Of a stretch of DNA of 64,000 nt, positions 1-10,400 are shown piece by piece. The notes beneath the pieces were generated by a model that saw only the letters and a list, made by a program, of their open reading frames with translations, was not told the DNA's origin and searched no databases. This DNA comes from Chitinophaga sp. sic0106 (GTDB lineage: Bacteria; Bacteroidota; Bacteroidia; Chitinophagales; Chitinophagaceae). How positions within the stretch are numbered: the stretch's first letter is position 1; the number at the start of each line of letters is the position of its first letter. Made by a program: the position numbers and the translations under genes. Where the stretch lies: contig NZ_JAHUWJ010000008.1 of the NCBI RefSeq assembly GCF_019219075.1, forward strand, positions 62,001 through 126,000, in the 5' to 3' direction.

Positions 1-231
1 GTGGTGAATAACCTGGTATTACAGGGTACGCCTTTCCGTGAGGCTTACAAGCAGGTGGGTATGGATATCGAGAAGGGAACTTTTTCGCCTGCTAAAGAGG
101 TGAATCATACACATGCAGGAAGTATTGGGAATTTGTGCACCGCGCAGATTGCGCAGCAGATGGAGGAAGTGCTGAAAGGGTTTAAGTTTGAAGGGGTGGA
201 TAAGGCGCTGGAGGGGTTGCTGAATAGCTAA
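1..231 (+). CDS. argH: Argininosuccinate lyase, C-terminal fragment (window edge)
   Basis: This is the last 76 residues of an open frame that enters from the left edge, so the true start lies outside the window. It resembles the C-terminal helical domain of argininosuccinate lyase, the last arginine-biosynthesis enzyme, which splits argininosuccinate into arginine and fumarate in the cytoplasm. The recognisable pieces are LVLQGTPFREAYKQVG, matching the family's 'PFR-AH--VG' helix, and HTHAGSIGNLC near the end, typical of Bacteroidota ArgH. The catalytic serine loop is upstream and cannot be checked. A strong intrinsic terminator follows 27 nt after the stop. Confidence 0.85.
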   Translation: MVNNLVLQGTPFREAYKQVGMDIEKGTFSPAKEVNHTHAGSIGNLCTAQIAQQMEEVLKGFKFEGVDKALEGLLNS

Positions 232-257
232 TATTAAGTTTAAGTTTTTGATATAGG

Positions 258-296
258 GAGAAACCGGGCAATCTGATTGTCCGGTTTCTCTTTTTT
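258..296 (+). terminator. Intrinsic terminator of argH
   Basis: A GAGAAACCGG / CCGGTTTCTC stem, with an inner CAAT/ATTG extension, is followed by six T. It lies just after the argH stop codon. Confidence 0.85.
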
Positions 297-387
297 GTGA
301 TGATCTTTTCTTGATTGTTTGTGTGATAGAATTTGATATTAAATGTTGTAGTATTGCCGGGCCAATTTTAGTTTAACCTATACTAAT

Positions 388-1320
388 ATGAAAAAAATAT
401 TATTATTTCTGGTTGTTGTGTTAATCACACGTGCTGTAGCTTATTCTCAGAGTAATAGCTATTATGAAACGGTTGTGACCTTTCCTAAAGATTACAAGGT
501 AGGGGATTATAAAACATTTGTTGTAGCTACCCCATATGGGCATGGGGCAGGTGGATATTATGAGGTTTCTATCTCTTATGTGCGTGGAAGCATTGCTGCT
601 GCCGCAACGCATTTATTTAGTTCTTCTCACTTTAATCCAAATATTTGGAGAGAAGCCGGAAGAATAAACGATAATCCATACTCCTATGGTAGCACGAAGG
701 CATTTACAGTGGATGTAAATACAGAGACATATAGTTCAAGGATTCGCCTTAGGGCCATTTCTGTAGAAGGCGATATTGCTACAGATCTGGTGGTATATGT
801 GAAAGTTAGAGCTATTGGCATTCTTACGAACTGGGGGCCAGTAGATGAATCTGGCATCGAAAGTTCCCAATTATCGCTTGCACCTATGACTACTGAATGG
901 AATTTATGGGTGGGCAATCCATTTAATCAGGAATCGGCAAAAGTCGCTTTAAAAGCGGATGTAAATGGTAATGTCGGAATCGGCACGCTATCTCCTAAGG
1001 AGAGACTTTCCGTTAACGGCACAGTGCTTGCCAGAAAAGTCAAAGTAACTGCGTCAGAATGGCCAGATTATGTATTTGCCAAAGACTATAGTTTACCATC
1101 TCTTCTGGAAGTAGAAAAATACATCGGTGAGCATCAACACCTGCCTGGGGTGCCTTCTGCAACAGAAGTGGAGAGAGAGAAGGTAGATCTTGGTGCGATG
1201 AATGAAATACTTTTACGCAAAATAGAAGAACTGACATTGTACCTGATTGAGGAACGTAAGGAGCGGGAGGCACTTAAAGCGGAAGTGGAAAAGCTAAAGA
1301 AAGTTCAGGATCATAAATAA
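388..1320 (+). CDS. Secreted fibre-like protein with shared C-terminal module (copy 1)
   Basis: This is a 310-residue exported protein. An N-terminal signal peptide (residues 1-20, ending AYSQS) precedes a variable beta-rich region. From about residue 190 it has the motif NGNVGIGT, then a WPDYVFAKDYSLPSLLEVE segment, HLPGVPSATEVE, and a C-terminal coiled coil rich in Glu, Lys and Leu starting at LLRKIEELTLYL. NVGIGT plus a terminal helical module is typical of Bacteroidota surface fibre or tail-fibre-like proteins; the last part probably drives oligomerisation. Four further copies of the module occur in this window, at 12423, 13319, 14202 and 17091. The specific function is unknown; adhesion or fibre formation is inference. 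Confidence 0.8.
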   Translation: MKKILLFLVVVLITRAVAYSQSNSYYETVVTFPKDYKVGDYKTFVVATPYGHGAGGYYEVSISYVRGSIAAAATHLFSSSHFNPNIWREAGRINDNPYSYGSTKAFTVDVNTETYSSRIRLRAISVEGDIATDLVVYVKVRAIGILTNWGPVDESGIESSQLSLAPMTTEWNLWVGNPFNQESAKVALKADVNGNVGIGTLSPKERLSVNGTVLARKVKVTASEWPDYVFAKDYSLPSLLEVEKYIGEHQHLPGVPSATEVEREKVDLGAMNEILLRKIEELTLYLIEERKEREALKAEVEKLKKVQDHK

Positions 1321-1329
1321 TAGATGAAC

Positions 1330-1362
1330 GTTGTGAGAAAAAGTCCTAATTTCCCTCACAAC
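1330..1362 (+). terminator. Weak hairpin after fibre gene
   Basis: GTTGTGAG and CTCACAAC form an 8-bp stem with a 17-nt loop. There is no clean T tract (TTATAATT follows), so termination is only possible. Confidence 0.3.
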
Positions 1363-1378
1363 TTATAATTACAATAGG

Positions 1379-1969
1379 ATGAAGAGGATAATTATTTTCG
1401 GATTGGCGTTGATAGCGTTATGGGGATGTCAGCAAAAGCAACAGCACCAACAGGCAACACAAGAAGTGAGTGAAACTGCGGTTACAGCAGCTCCTGTAAC
1501 ACTGCTGGATAGCCTTACATTCGGCTATGTTACGAATGTCTCTAATGCCGATGATTTGAAAATGCTGATGTTGTATGATAAAACACCGGAGCAGTATCGT
1601 CAGGATAGCATATTGTATTTTACAGCGGTAAATAATTTTTTTGCAGCTGACAGTAGTGTACTGGATCAGCTGATGGCGTTTGAGGGGGATACAACCAGGT
1701 GTAACTGGATTGCGGCTCCCAGTCCGTATTCCTCGTATTCAGCTATCTGGTTTCTGGATCTGAATAAATCAAACGGGGCGAAGCTGTTAATGCATGCTTA
1801 CATTATGCGTGCGTGTGGTGGTCCTGCTGCGATACCTAACGCATCTGCTACAACGGAGGTGTTGTTGGATAAGTTGGATATGAAGAAGATGGTGCAATGG
1901 GTGAAGGCGAATCAAGGCATAAGCCGTGAGCAGCTTTGCAAAAAGTATAAACTGGCGTTTGGCGTTTAG
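1379..1969 (+). CDS. Hypothetical lipoprotein
   Basis: This 196-residue protein has a lipoprotein signal (MKRIIIFGLALIALWGC; Cys17 would be lipidated) and then a Gln-rich linker. I do not recognise the globular part. It contains an acidic, aromatic-rich domain with several Tyr and Trp residues and a single CNW motif near residue 105. There are no transmembrane segments after the signal. It stands alone between a fibre gene and a truncated gene, with its own terminator downstream. The envelope location is well supported; the role is unknown. Confidence 0.75.
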   Translation: MKRIIIFGLALIALWGCQQKQQHQQATQEVSETAVTAAPVTLLDSLTFGYVTNVSNADDLKMLMLYDKTPEQYRQDSILYFTAVNNFFAADSSVLDQLMAFEGDTTRCNWIAAPSPYSSYSAIWFLDLNKSNGAKLLMHAYIMRACGGPAAIPNASATTEVLLDKLDMKKMVQWVKANQGISREQLCKKYKLAFGV

Positions 1970-1994
1970 CAGTTTACTGAAAAATAATCATACT

Positions 1995-2026
1995 AGTCCC
2001 GGTGGAATATTCCATTGGGACTTTTT
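1995..2026 (+). terminator. Intrinsic terminator
   Basis: AGTCCCGGTGGA / TCCATTGGGACT form a 12-bp stem (with G-U pairs) around ATAT, followed by TTTTTG. Confidence 0.8.
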
Positions 2027-2109
2027 GTTTCTTAACAATCACATAACTTTTTGTTAATCCCCATGTAATAGTACTGTTCTATGTTGCGCTCCATTAACCA
2101 AAATGCGAA

Positions 2110-3453
2110 ATGAACTATAAAAAAATCCTACCTGTACTCACGGTAATTGTAGCGCTGTCCTGTAAAAAAGATCATCCCGAAGAATTTTATGTACCTGAGG
2201 ACCCTGCCACTTTTTCGGAGATTGGCTCCATTGATATTGGTAACGAAGGTGCTGCTGAAATTTCAGCATTTGATCCTAAAACAAATCATTTGTTTGTGGT
2301 GTATAATGCTGAAGATGATAACGGTGTTTTCCTGAACCGCATCGATGTGATTGATTTAAAAGATCCTGCCAAGCCGGTAAAACTAACTGAAATCGCCGCT
2401 TCAAGTTATGGTGGATATGTAAATAGCTTGTCTGTAAATAACGGTTTGCTGGCAGCTGCTATAGAATCTACCGTAAAACAGGAGCCTGGGAAAGTGGTTA
2501 TTTTCAAAACCAGTGATAACTCTTTGGTGAAATCCATTACTGTTGGTGCTTTGCCGGACATGCTTACTTTTAGTCCTGATGGCCGTTATATTTTATCGGC
2601 CAATGAGGGAGAACCTAATGCTGCTTATACCAATGATCCGGTGGGTTCTATTTCTATCATTGATGTACAGAATAACTATGAAGTGAAGACGATCGACTTC
2701 AGTGGGTTTGAATCACAGAAGGCCACACTGATGCAGCAGGGCTTGCGGGTATTCGGTCCTAAGGCTACACTTGCACAAGACATGGAGCCGGAATACATAG
2801 CTGTTGCTGATGATTCAAAAACTGCCTGGGTTACCCTGCAGGAAAATAATGTAATCGCCACCATTGATATCGCCGCTAAAACTATTAAGGCTATTAAGCC
2901 ATTGGGTTTAAAAGATTATAATGTAGATGCAAATGCTGTGGATGTGAGTGACAAAGATAATGTGACAGATTTCAAGAAATGGAATGTAAAGAGCATGTAT
3001 CAGCCGGATGGTATTGCCGTATTGCATAAAAACGGCGTTCCCTACCTTTTTACAGCCAATGAAGGTGATGTGCGGGAATATGATGGCTTCGAAGAAGCGA
3101 AGCGTGTAAGTGCCCTAAAACTGAATCCTGCCGCCTTTCCTGATGCGGCTACCTTGCAGGGGCAAACTATGCTGGGCCGGTTGAACGTTACTACCACGTT
3201 GGGCGATACGGATGGTGATGGGTTGTATGAACAACTGTATTCCTTTGGTGCGCGCTCATTCAGTGTATGGGATGGCAATAGTGGTACGCTGGTATTCGAC
3301 AGTAAAAATGAACTGGAAGTACGTGCCAAAGCGGCTTCGCTGTACGATGATGCACGTAGTGATGATAAAGGTGTAGAACCGGAAGGGTTAACGCTTGGTG
3401 AAGCTGGTAAGAAGAAGCTGCTGTTTGTAGGCATGGAGCGTGCGATGCAATGA
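2110..3453 (+). CDS. Choice-of-anchor I family protein, C-terminally truncated
   Basis: This 447-residue protein has a lipoprotein-like signal (MNYKKILPVLTVIVALSC). It shows the beta-propeller-like layout of the choice-of-anchor I / alkaline-phosphatase-associated family: FSPDGRYILSANEGEPN near residue 155, a PDGIAVL-type blade near 300, FTANEGDVREYDGF, and GDTDGDGLYEQLYSFGARSFSVWD. The frame ends abruptly as LLFVGMERAMQ. Family members continue here with 'VG-ER-' followed by a further propeller blade ('V-VYD'), so the last part is missing. The break lies about 145 nt before the Rhs-like genes, which may mark an insertion or deletion boundary. It may be a pseudogene. No metal or phosphate-binding site was confirmed. 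Confidence 0.75.
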   Translation: MNYKKILPVLTVIVALSCKKDHPEEFYVPEDPATFSEIGSIDIGNEGAAEISAFDPKTNHLFVVYNAEDDNGVFLNRIDVIDLKDPAKPVKLTEIAASSYGGYVNSLSVNNGLLAAAIESTVKQEPGKVVIFKTSDNSLVKSITVGALPDMLTFSPDGRYILSANEGEPNAAYTNDPVGSISIIDVQNNYEVKTIDFSGFESQKATLMQQGLRVFGPKATLAQDMEPEYIAVADDSKTAWVTLQENNVIATIDIAAKTIKAIKPLGLKDYNVDANAVDVSDKDNVTDFKKWNVKSMYQPDGIAVLHKNGVPYLFTANEGDVREYDGFEEAKRVSALKLNPAAFPDAATLQGQTMLGRLNVTTTLGDTDGDGLYEQLYSFGARSFSVWDGNSGTLVFDSKNELEVRAKAASLYDDARSDDKGVEPEGLTLGEAGKKKLLFVGMERAMQ

Positions 3454-3597
3454 GAAGGATAATTTAGATATTGACTGTACCTATTGTTCAGACCGAACCT
3501 GTCCATAATCTGATATCGATTAAAGTTTATTCTATTAGTTAACCTGTTTTGTGGGCGTTTTGTATGCTTACAAAGTGGGCTGTTTATTTTCTATACC

Positions 3598-6500
3598 ATG
3601 CGAAAGTTTTTTAGTGTGTTGTTGGCATTCTGCCTGTGGAATATGCTTGCAAATGCGCAATCCAGTGGATTGAAGCCGCCACAGCTATCCAATTTTATTC
3701 CTGTATCTCCTACCCCTGCTTCTCTTGGAAAGTTTGGAGAAGTGCCTGTGGGATATTATACAGGTATCCCAAGCATTAGTGTGCCCCTGCATACGATGAA
3801 TTTAGGAAAACTAAATATTCCGATCTCTCTAAATTATCATGCAGGCGGAATAAAAGTAGAGGATATTGCGTCTTGGGTAGGTTTGGGATGGGCGCTGAAT
3901 ACCGGTGGTATCATCAATCGCCAAACAAGAGGTTTGCCCGATGAGGAAGTGGGTGGATACCGGACATCCTATGCACTGGTGTATAAGCATATGGATGGCA
4001 GAATGAAAGATGACGAAGCCAGACTTTACTTTAGTAATATCACCACTGGTACTCAGGATGCAGAGCCTGATCTCTTTTCCTACAGTACTGCGAGCGGTAG
4101 TGGTCAATTTTATTTTGATACAACAGGGCATTTTCAAACGATCCCGGCTGATGGCACGCGTGTGGAAATGACAGCCGACAAAAGTTTTGTAATTACGGAT
4201 ACACAAGGTTACCAATATTGGTATACCAAGAAGGAGCTCACCATAACGGAACTAGTCATGGATAATACGTTGGGTGATCAGAATACTTCTACCACAACGT
4301 GGTACCTGACCAGTATTGTGAATCCGCTGCGAACGGATTCAATTACTTATGAGTATGACCCAACCACTCTGTCTAATCGGGCGAATGCAGGTGATACAAA
4401 ATATCTTAATGAGGAGGATAATGATCCTAAGTGTGATCCGAAATTATATACCCATACAGAATCCCGTTCTCAAATACGTGGCTGGCGGCTGAAGAAGATC
4501 AACTTTAGTGAAGGTTTCATTTCTTTCAATGAACAGGCTGAATACAGGAAGGATTATACGTCAGATAAAGCATTAGCCTCAATTGAAATTAAGAGTAACG
4601 ATGGCGTATATTATAAACAATATGTGCTGCGTCAGACGGCTGTGATGTCGTCAGGATATTCAGGAGGAGCTGCTTCTACTGCTCCTTTTTACAGGCAATA
4701 TCTGGATAGTATCGAAATTATATCCAAAGCAGGGAAAGAGGCAAGTTATGTCTTTGACTATACAAATCGGGAAACCCTTCCTCACCGGTTCTCTAACGCG
4801 CAGGATTATTGGGGTTTTTATAATGGTAAAACAGAAAATACCAGCCTGATTCCTACGGTGTATTATACCAACCCTTTTACTGGTGCCGTATTGATTGAAA
4901 AAGGTGCTGACCGCGCTGTAGATGCCGTTGCAGCGCTGGCCGGTACGCTGAAATCCATCAAATATCCAACGGGAGGTAAAACCGTGTTTGAGATGGAAAA
5001 CAATACCAGCTATACGAATAATCCTTACATGCGAAAGATCATTGGTTCCGGATATTTTATTATTCCTGTGAGCCTGGATCCAGCCTCACAACGTAAATGG
5101 GATACGACCTTTACAGTTACTGCGCCCACTACCCTCTCGGCTACAGTGGTGGTGCCGGAACGCTGTAAAAATCCGGCTATTGGTTGTCCTGTCACAAAAA
5201 TCTGCGGTCCTGAAGGTGGATGTGGAACGTTATCATCCGGTAATTTTCAGGTGAAGGCCGGTACTTATCGGGTGACGGTTGATCTTACAATGGATGTTCC
5301 GGAAGATCTGATTAGGAATTACCGTTGTAATTTGTCCTGGCTGATCTATGCATCTACCTCCGATAGTGTAAAAGTGAATGCACCAGTGGGTGGATTGAGA
5401 GTGAAGCGCATCTATGATACGGATGGTATGGAGAATATTGTTAATGATAGATATTATACTTACGTTGATGGCAGTGGAGATATATCCAGTGGTCTTATTC
5501 AGACATTTCCCATTTATAATGGGAGTATCGCCCGACAAAAGATATTTCAGGAAGGGACGGGGAATAACGGAAGCCCATTCTATTATGAAACCTATTGTAA
5601 ATATAGAATTTTTAGTTCTTTCAGTAGTGTGGCCATGTTAAGTACTCAGGGAGCTCCGGTAGGTTATAAATATGTGCAGGAGTATTATGGACCCAAAGGA
5701 GTAAATGGTAAGAAAGAATTGACATTTACTGCTTCGGATGAGTATCCGGATCTAATAAACCCCAATTATCCTTATCCACCGCCGACATCCCATGACTGGC
5801 AACGAGGCAATTTATTGGAAGAAAAGACATTTAAATACAATGCTGAAGCAAATAAATTTGAAATAGTAAAGGATAAGGTAAATCGTTATGAGCTGAGTGA
5901 GTCCATTTCCGTCGTTCAGGGAATGAAACTGACGCAGGGGTTGACTGATTATTTAGGTGATGATGCCTGGATACCCGGTAGTTATGAAGTATCCTATTAC
6001 AACACTGAGTCGGGATGGTTTCCGCTAATAAAAAGTGAGACGACCACTTTTGATACGGATAAGCCGGAAAACCATTTACAGGAGTCTGTTTTTTACAGCT
6101 ATGATGATGCCGGTGTGACTTTTCAGCCAGTAACGGTTAAACGATTAAGGAGTGGTGGCGACAGCTATATCACGAATTACAAATTCCCGGGACATTTTAA
6201 TACTCCCCAGCCAGCTGGCAAGCTGGCAGAAGCGATGAAATTGCTCCTGCAACTGAATATCGTGGATAATCCAATTGAGACCACTATTCAGATACAAAAG
6301 AATGGAGAGCAGGCGATTAAAACGTTAATGTCTACTTTTACTTCTTATAAATCAAATTTGCCACTACCTGATACTACCTGGACTACTGAGTTTGGAAAGC
6401 CTGTTGCAGATTTTGTACCTGCCTATTTTAATACGGCAGGAGAGCTTTTGATAGATAAAGCTTATAGGCCGCAACTGGTTACATCTAAATATAACTCTTA

Positions 6501-7413
6501 TGGTAATATTATAGAACAGCTGGAAGTAAATAATGCACCGGAAGCATATTTATGGGCCTATAAAAACAAGTGGCCAGTTGCTAAGGTGGTAAATGGAAAT
6601 TATAGTCAGATTAGTTCTTTAGTGGATATAGGCGCATTGGAGGCCTCTTCAGATGATACTTATATCCGTCAGGAGCTCAATAAGCTAAGAAATGGCACTG
6701 CAAATAGTCTGGCATTGATGAGTACCTATTCCTACCTGCCTATGATTGGTAAAAGTAGTGAGACCGATCCCGCTGGTAAAACAACCTACTACGAATACGA
6801 TAATATGCAGCGCTTGCAGGCCATCCGTGATCAGCATCAAAAAATACTGAAGCTGTATTGCTACAATTATGCCGGACAACCTGGTTTATGTAATGGATTA
6901 TTGGTAGGTAATGCCTTGCGTTCTCAAGCATTTACTAAACAATGTGAGCCCGGCTATACAGGTTCTTCAGTAGTGTATACGGTACCTGCCAACAAATGGG
7001 TGGCTTCCACACAGAAAGCTGCTGATAGTCTTGCTGATATTGAGATACAGACAAAAGGACAGGCCTATGCAAATGAAAAGGGTATATGTGATCCTCCAGG
7101 TCCATATGTGCGTCTGCGTTATGTTAATCAAACCAGTAATGGAGCATATGTGTATGCAGATGTAGTGGTAGATTTTTATGCTGACAAGGCAAAAACCATT
7201 CCGATGAATGTATCAAACCTCGTCGTTAATTACCGGCGATTCCGTCAAAGATGTGATCTATCTACCACCAACACTACCAATTTCTCAAAGGTTTGTACGG
7301 GTACATCTTTTGTACTGGAAAGAACAGCAGAGCTTAACGGGGATCCGAATGAAGCAGGTTTATGCTGGCTAACAGAATATTCGCTGCTAGCGGGAACAGG
7401 TTACACGCTATGA
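3598..7413 (+). CDS. Giant exported Rhs-partner protein with DUF5977-like C-terminus
   Basis: This 1271-residue protein has a Sec signal peptide (residues 1-21, ending ANAQS). The N-terminus carries the pattern usual in Bacteroidota Rhs partners: PTPASLGKFGEVPVGYYTG, LNYHAGGIKVEDIASWVGLGW and then NTGGIINRQTRG. The middle is Tyr-rich, with YD/YE repeats such as TDPAGKTTYYEYDNMQRL near residue 1060, as in YD-repeat shells. From about residue 1120, YTVPANKW...ADIEIQTKGQAYAN...GIC matches the DUF5977 type. It sits 34 nt upstream of the Rhs toxin gene in the same direction, so the two are probably co-transcribed. Its role may be as a companion shell or assembly partner for the toxin, which is inference. 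Confidence 0.85.
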   Translation: MRKFFSVLLAFCLWNMLANAQSSGLKPPQLSNFIPVSPTPASLGKFGEVPVGYYTGIPSISVPLHTMNLGKLNIPISLNYHAGGIKVEDIASWVGLGWALNTGGIINRQTRGLPDEEVGGYRTSYALVYKHMDGRMKDDEARLYFSNITTGTQDAEPDLFSYSTASGSGQFYFDTTGHFQTIPADGTRVEMTADKSFVITDTQGYQYWYTKKELTITELVMDNTLGDQNTSTTTWYLTSIVNPLRTDSITYEYDPTTLSNRANAGDTKYLNEEDNDPKCDPKLYTHTESRSQIRGWRLKKINFSEGFISFNEQAEYRKDYTSDKALASIEIKSNDGVYYKQYVLRQTAVMSSGYSGGAASTAPFYRQYLDSIEIISKAGKEASYVFDYTNRETLPHRFSNAQDYWGFYNGKTENTSLIPTVYYTNPFTGAVLIEKGADRAVDAVAALAGTLKSIKYPTGGKTVFEMENNTSYTNNPYMRKIIGSGYFIIPVSLDPASQRKWDTTFTVTAPTTLSATVVVPERCKNPAIGCPVTKICGPEGGCGTLSSGNFQVKAGTYRVTVDLTMDVPEDLIRNYRCNLSWLIYASTSDSVKVNAPVGGLRVKRIYDTDGMENIVNDRYYTYVDGSGDISSGLIQTFPIYNGSIARQKIFQEGTGNNGSPFYYETYCKYRIFSSFSSVAMLSTQGAPVGYKYVQEYYGPKGVNGKKELTFTASDEYPDLINPNYPYPPPTSHDWQRGNLLEEKTFKYNAEANKFEIVKDKVNRYELSESISVVQGMKLTQGLTDYLGDDAWIPGSYEVSYYNTESGWFPLIKSETTTFDTDKPENHLQESVFYSYDDAGVTFQPVTVKRLRSGGDSYITNYKFPGHFNTPQPAGKLAEAMKLLLQLNIVDNPIETTIQIQKNGEQAIKTLMSTFTSYKSNLPLPDTTWTTEFGKPVADFVPAYFNTAGELLIDKAYRPQLVTSKYNSYGNIIEQLEVNNAPEAYLWAYKNKWPVAKVVNGNYSQISSLVDIGALEASSDDTYIRQELNKLRNGTANSLALMSTYSYLPMIGKSSETDPAGKTTYYEYDNMQRLQAIRDQHQKILKLYCYNYAGQPGLCNGLLVGNALRSQAFTKQCEPGYTGSSVVYTVPANKWVASTQKAADSLADIEIQTKGQAYANEKGICDPPGPYVRLRYVNQTSNGAYVYADVVVDFYADKAKTIPMNVSNLVVNYRRFRQRCDLSTTNTTNFSKVCTGTSFVLERTAELNGDPNEAGLCWLTEYSLLAGTGYTL

Positions 7414-7447
7414 TAACACTTCTTACTAACCACTTAGTTTAATATAA

Positions 7448-10400
7448 ATGCTTAGGCAATATAAATTCTTCTTCACTTTTTTGTTTTTGCTTGCAGGCAC
7501 TCATTCTCAAATAGCTGCTCAGGTCGTTCCTGCCGGCACAACAGTGCCTGCCGCTACACCGCAACAGTTGCCGGTACCATATCAAAAAGCTACAGGCAAT
7601 TTTATTCGTACATGGGTCCCGGCTTACCCATCCAGTGATGCAGCATCGATAACAAATGCAAGTTTACCGGCCAGCATGGTACAGACCTCCACCTCATACA
7701 TTGATGGGTTGGGCAGAACCATCCAACGGGTATCAAAAGGCATTAGTGCCGATGGAAATGATCTCGTATCACCAGTGATATACGATGCATTTGACAGAGA
7801 GCAGTATAAATATCTTCCTTATGTCCCATCTGCTGACATGCCAGCATCCGGACAAATGCGCCTGAATCCCTTCCAGGAGCAACAATTGTTTTATAAAGAT
7901 CTGTCAAAGAATCCAGGAGCAACTAACGAAACGATCTATTATGAACAAACAGACTTTGAAAATTCACCACTTGACCGCGAACTAGCCACTTATCAACCGG
8001 GTAACAGCTGGGCTAAATCTGGAGGGAATAAAAGTAGTTCCATTCAGTACCTCTCCAATATTGCTACTGATGAAGTAGTGAACTGGCAAATACCAGCCAA
8101 TAGCGAGATACCGATTGCCGTGGGAAATTATCAGTCTGGTGAATTGAAAAAGCAACTAACTATTGATCCACAGCAATTGCAGAGAATCACCTTCTATGAT
8201 AAGGAAGGAAAGGTGATACTTAAAAAAGTACAACAGGAGTCATCCGCCAGTACGGGCCATACCAACTGGTTATGCACCTATTATATTTATGATGATCTTG
8301 ATAATCTCCGCTTTGTCATACCTCCACTTGCAGTAGCAAACATTGTGGCCAATTGGAATGTAACTGCTGTTGCAGATGAACTTTGCTTTCAATATGCTTA
8401 CGATGGCCGTGGACGTGTAATAAAAAAGAAAGTCCCAGGCGCCGCTGTTACTGAATTTGTTTATGATACCAGAGACCGGGAAGTATTCAGACGTGATGGC
8501 TTACTGAAGCAACAACAACAGTGGCATGTGACCTTTTATGATGCCTTAGACAGGCCAGTTGAAACAGCGCTCTATAATAGTAGCGCAAATAGGGAGGAAC
8601 TGCAGCAACAAATGGATGCTGTAATCGGTTCGACTGGTACCTTGCAGTATAATATACCACCGGTAGGTGACCTGGTTACAGCTATCAATGATAGAAACGT
8701 TTATATAGCATCCAACTCAATACAATTAACATCCGGATTCGAAACCAGAGATAATCAGGATGCAACCTTTCTGATTGAAACACAAGGAGCAGAGAATATT
8801 AACCTAACCATTTCAAATCCACTTCCTGCAATACTGGGGGTACAGCTTACCCCACTCACATTCACTTTTTACGATATTTATAGTTTTGCGGGTGTAAAAC
8901 CGTTCAATATTAACGATGCCGGAAAACCACAACCGGGTATCAATCCGTATAAAGAAAGTATTGTTAAGAGCGACCTCACCAAAGGAAAATCAACGGGTAC
9001 TAAAACCCGTGTACTAGGTACCAATACATGGCTTACCACTACCATTTATTATGATGAGGATGGAAAAACCATTCAGACAATATCCGACAACAATCTGGGC
9101 GGCACAAATAGTGTTACAACGTTATATGACTTCAGTGGAAAAGTGTTAAGTACGTTCGAACGGCAAACGAATACGGTAGATCCTGCCGCACTAGAACAAA
9201 CGATCCTGACCATTAACACTTATGACCATGGGGGCCGGCTATTAAACATCAGCAAGAAGCTTAATGATGATGAGACTACTTTGCGTACGGTAGTAGCAAT
9301 GGATTATGATGAATTAGGACAGCTGACCGCTAAAAATCTGGGTGTTAATGAAACTGGGGTACCCGTTGAACCAATCACATATGAGTATAATTTGCAAGGT
9401 TGGTTAAAGTCAATAGGCAAGGAATATCTGGCTGGCAATTCAGCCGCCCATTTTGGCATGGAGATCAGCTATGACCAGAACTTTTCAGTACCTCAGTATA
9501 ATGGTAATATCGCAGGGGTAAAATGGAGAGGTTGGAACAATGCCGATATCCATTCCTATGGCTTTAGTTACGACAGGCCAGGCCGAATTGCCATGGGCAA
9601 TTATTTGACGCGGCCATTTGGAGGAGGAGAGTGGTCGGCCACTGCCATGGATTTTACTTTTTCCGGTATCACTTACGATGCCAACGGTAATATCAAAACA
9701 ATGAGGCAGCGTGGGGTGGATATGGGGCAGCCCGTGGATATAGATAATCTTACCTATACGTACTTTGACAACAGTAATAAAATTGTTGCAGTGACTGATG
9801 CAGCAGGAACACTTAGCAAACTGGGCGACTTCAAGGATGGAAATAAAGTAGGAAATGATTACAGCTATGATGTGAATGGTAATCTGTCAAAAGACCTGAA
9901 CAGGAAAATAGACACCATCATATATAATTACCTGAATTTACCGGAAGAGATAAAGGTAAATGGCAAAGGAATTATCAGGTATCAATATAATGCTGCCGGA
10001 GAGAAACTGCGTAAAACAGTTGCTGAAAACAATAATAAAATTTCAACTACTGATTACCTTGGCAGCAGTGTGCTGGAAAATGATGTGCTGAAATTTATCG
10101 GTCATCCGGAAGGGCGTATAAGATTAGTGCGTAATACCGGTCAGGCGATAAAATATGTGTATGACTATTTTGTAAAAGACCACTTAGATAATACACGACT
10201 GGTTGTTACAGAGGAGCCGGCCACGGCGGTGTATATGGCTTCTATGGAAACAGCTACTGCCGGTACAGAAGAGGCGTTATTTAGTAATCTGCCAGAAACC
10301 AGGGTAGCCCGACCAGTTGGGTATCCGGATAATGCTGTTGCAAATAAATTTGTTTCGAAACTCAATGCCGGTGGAACCGGTAAAAAGATTGGACCATCGC

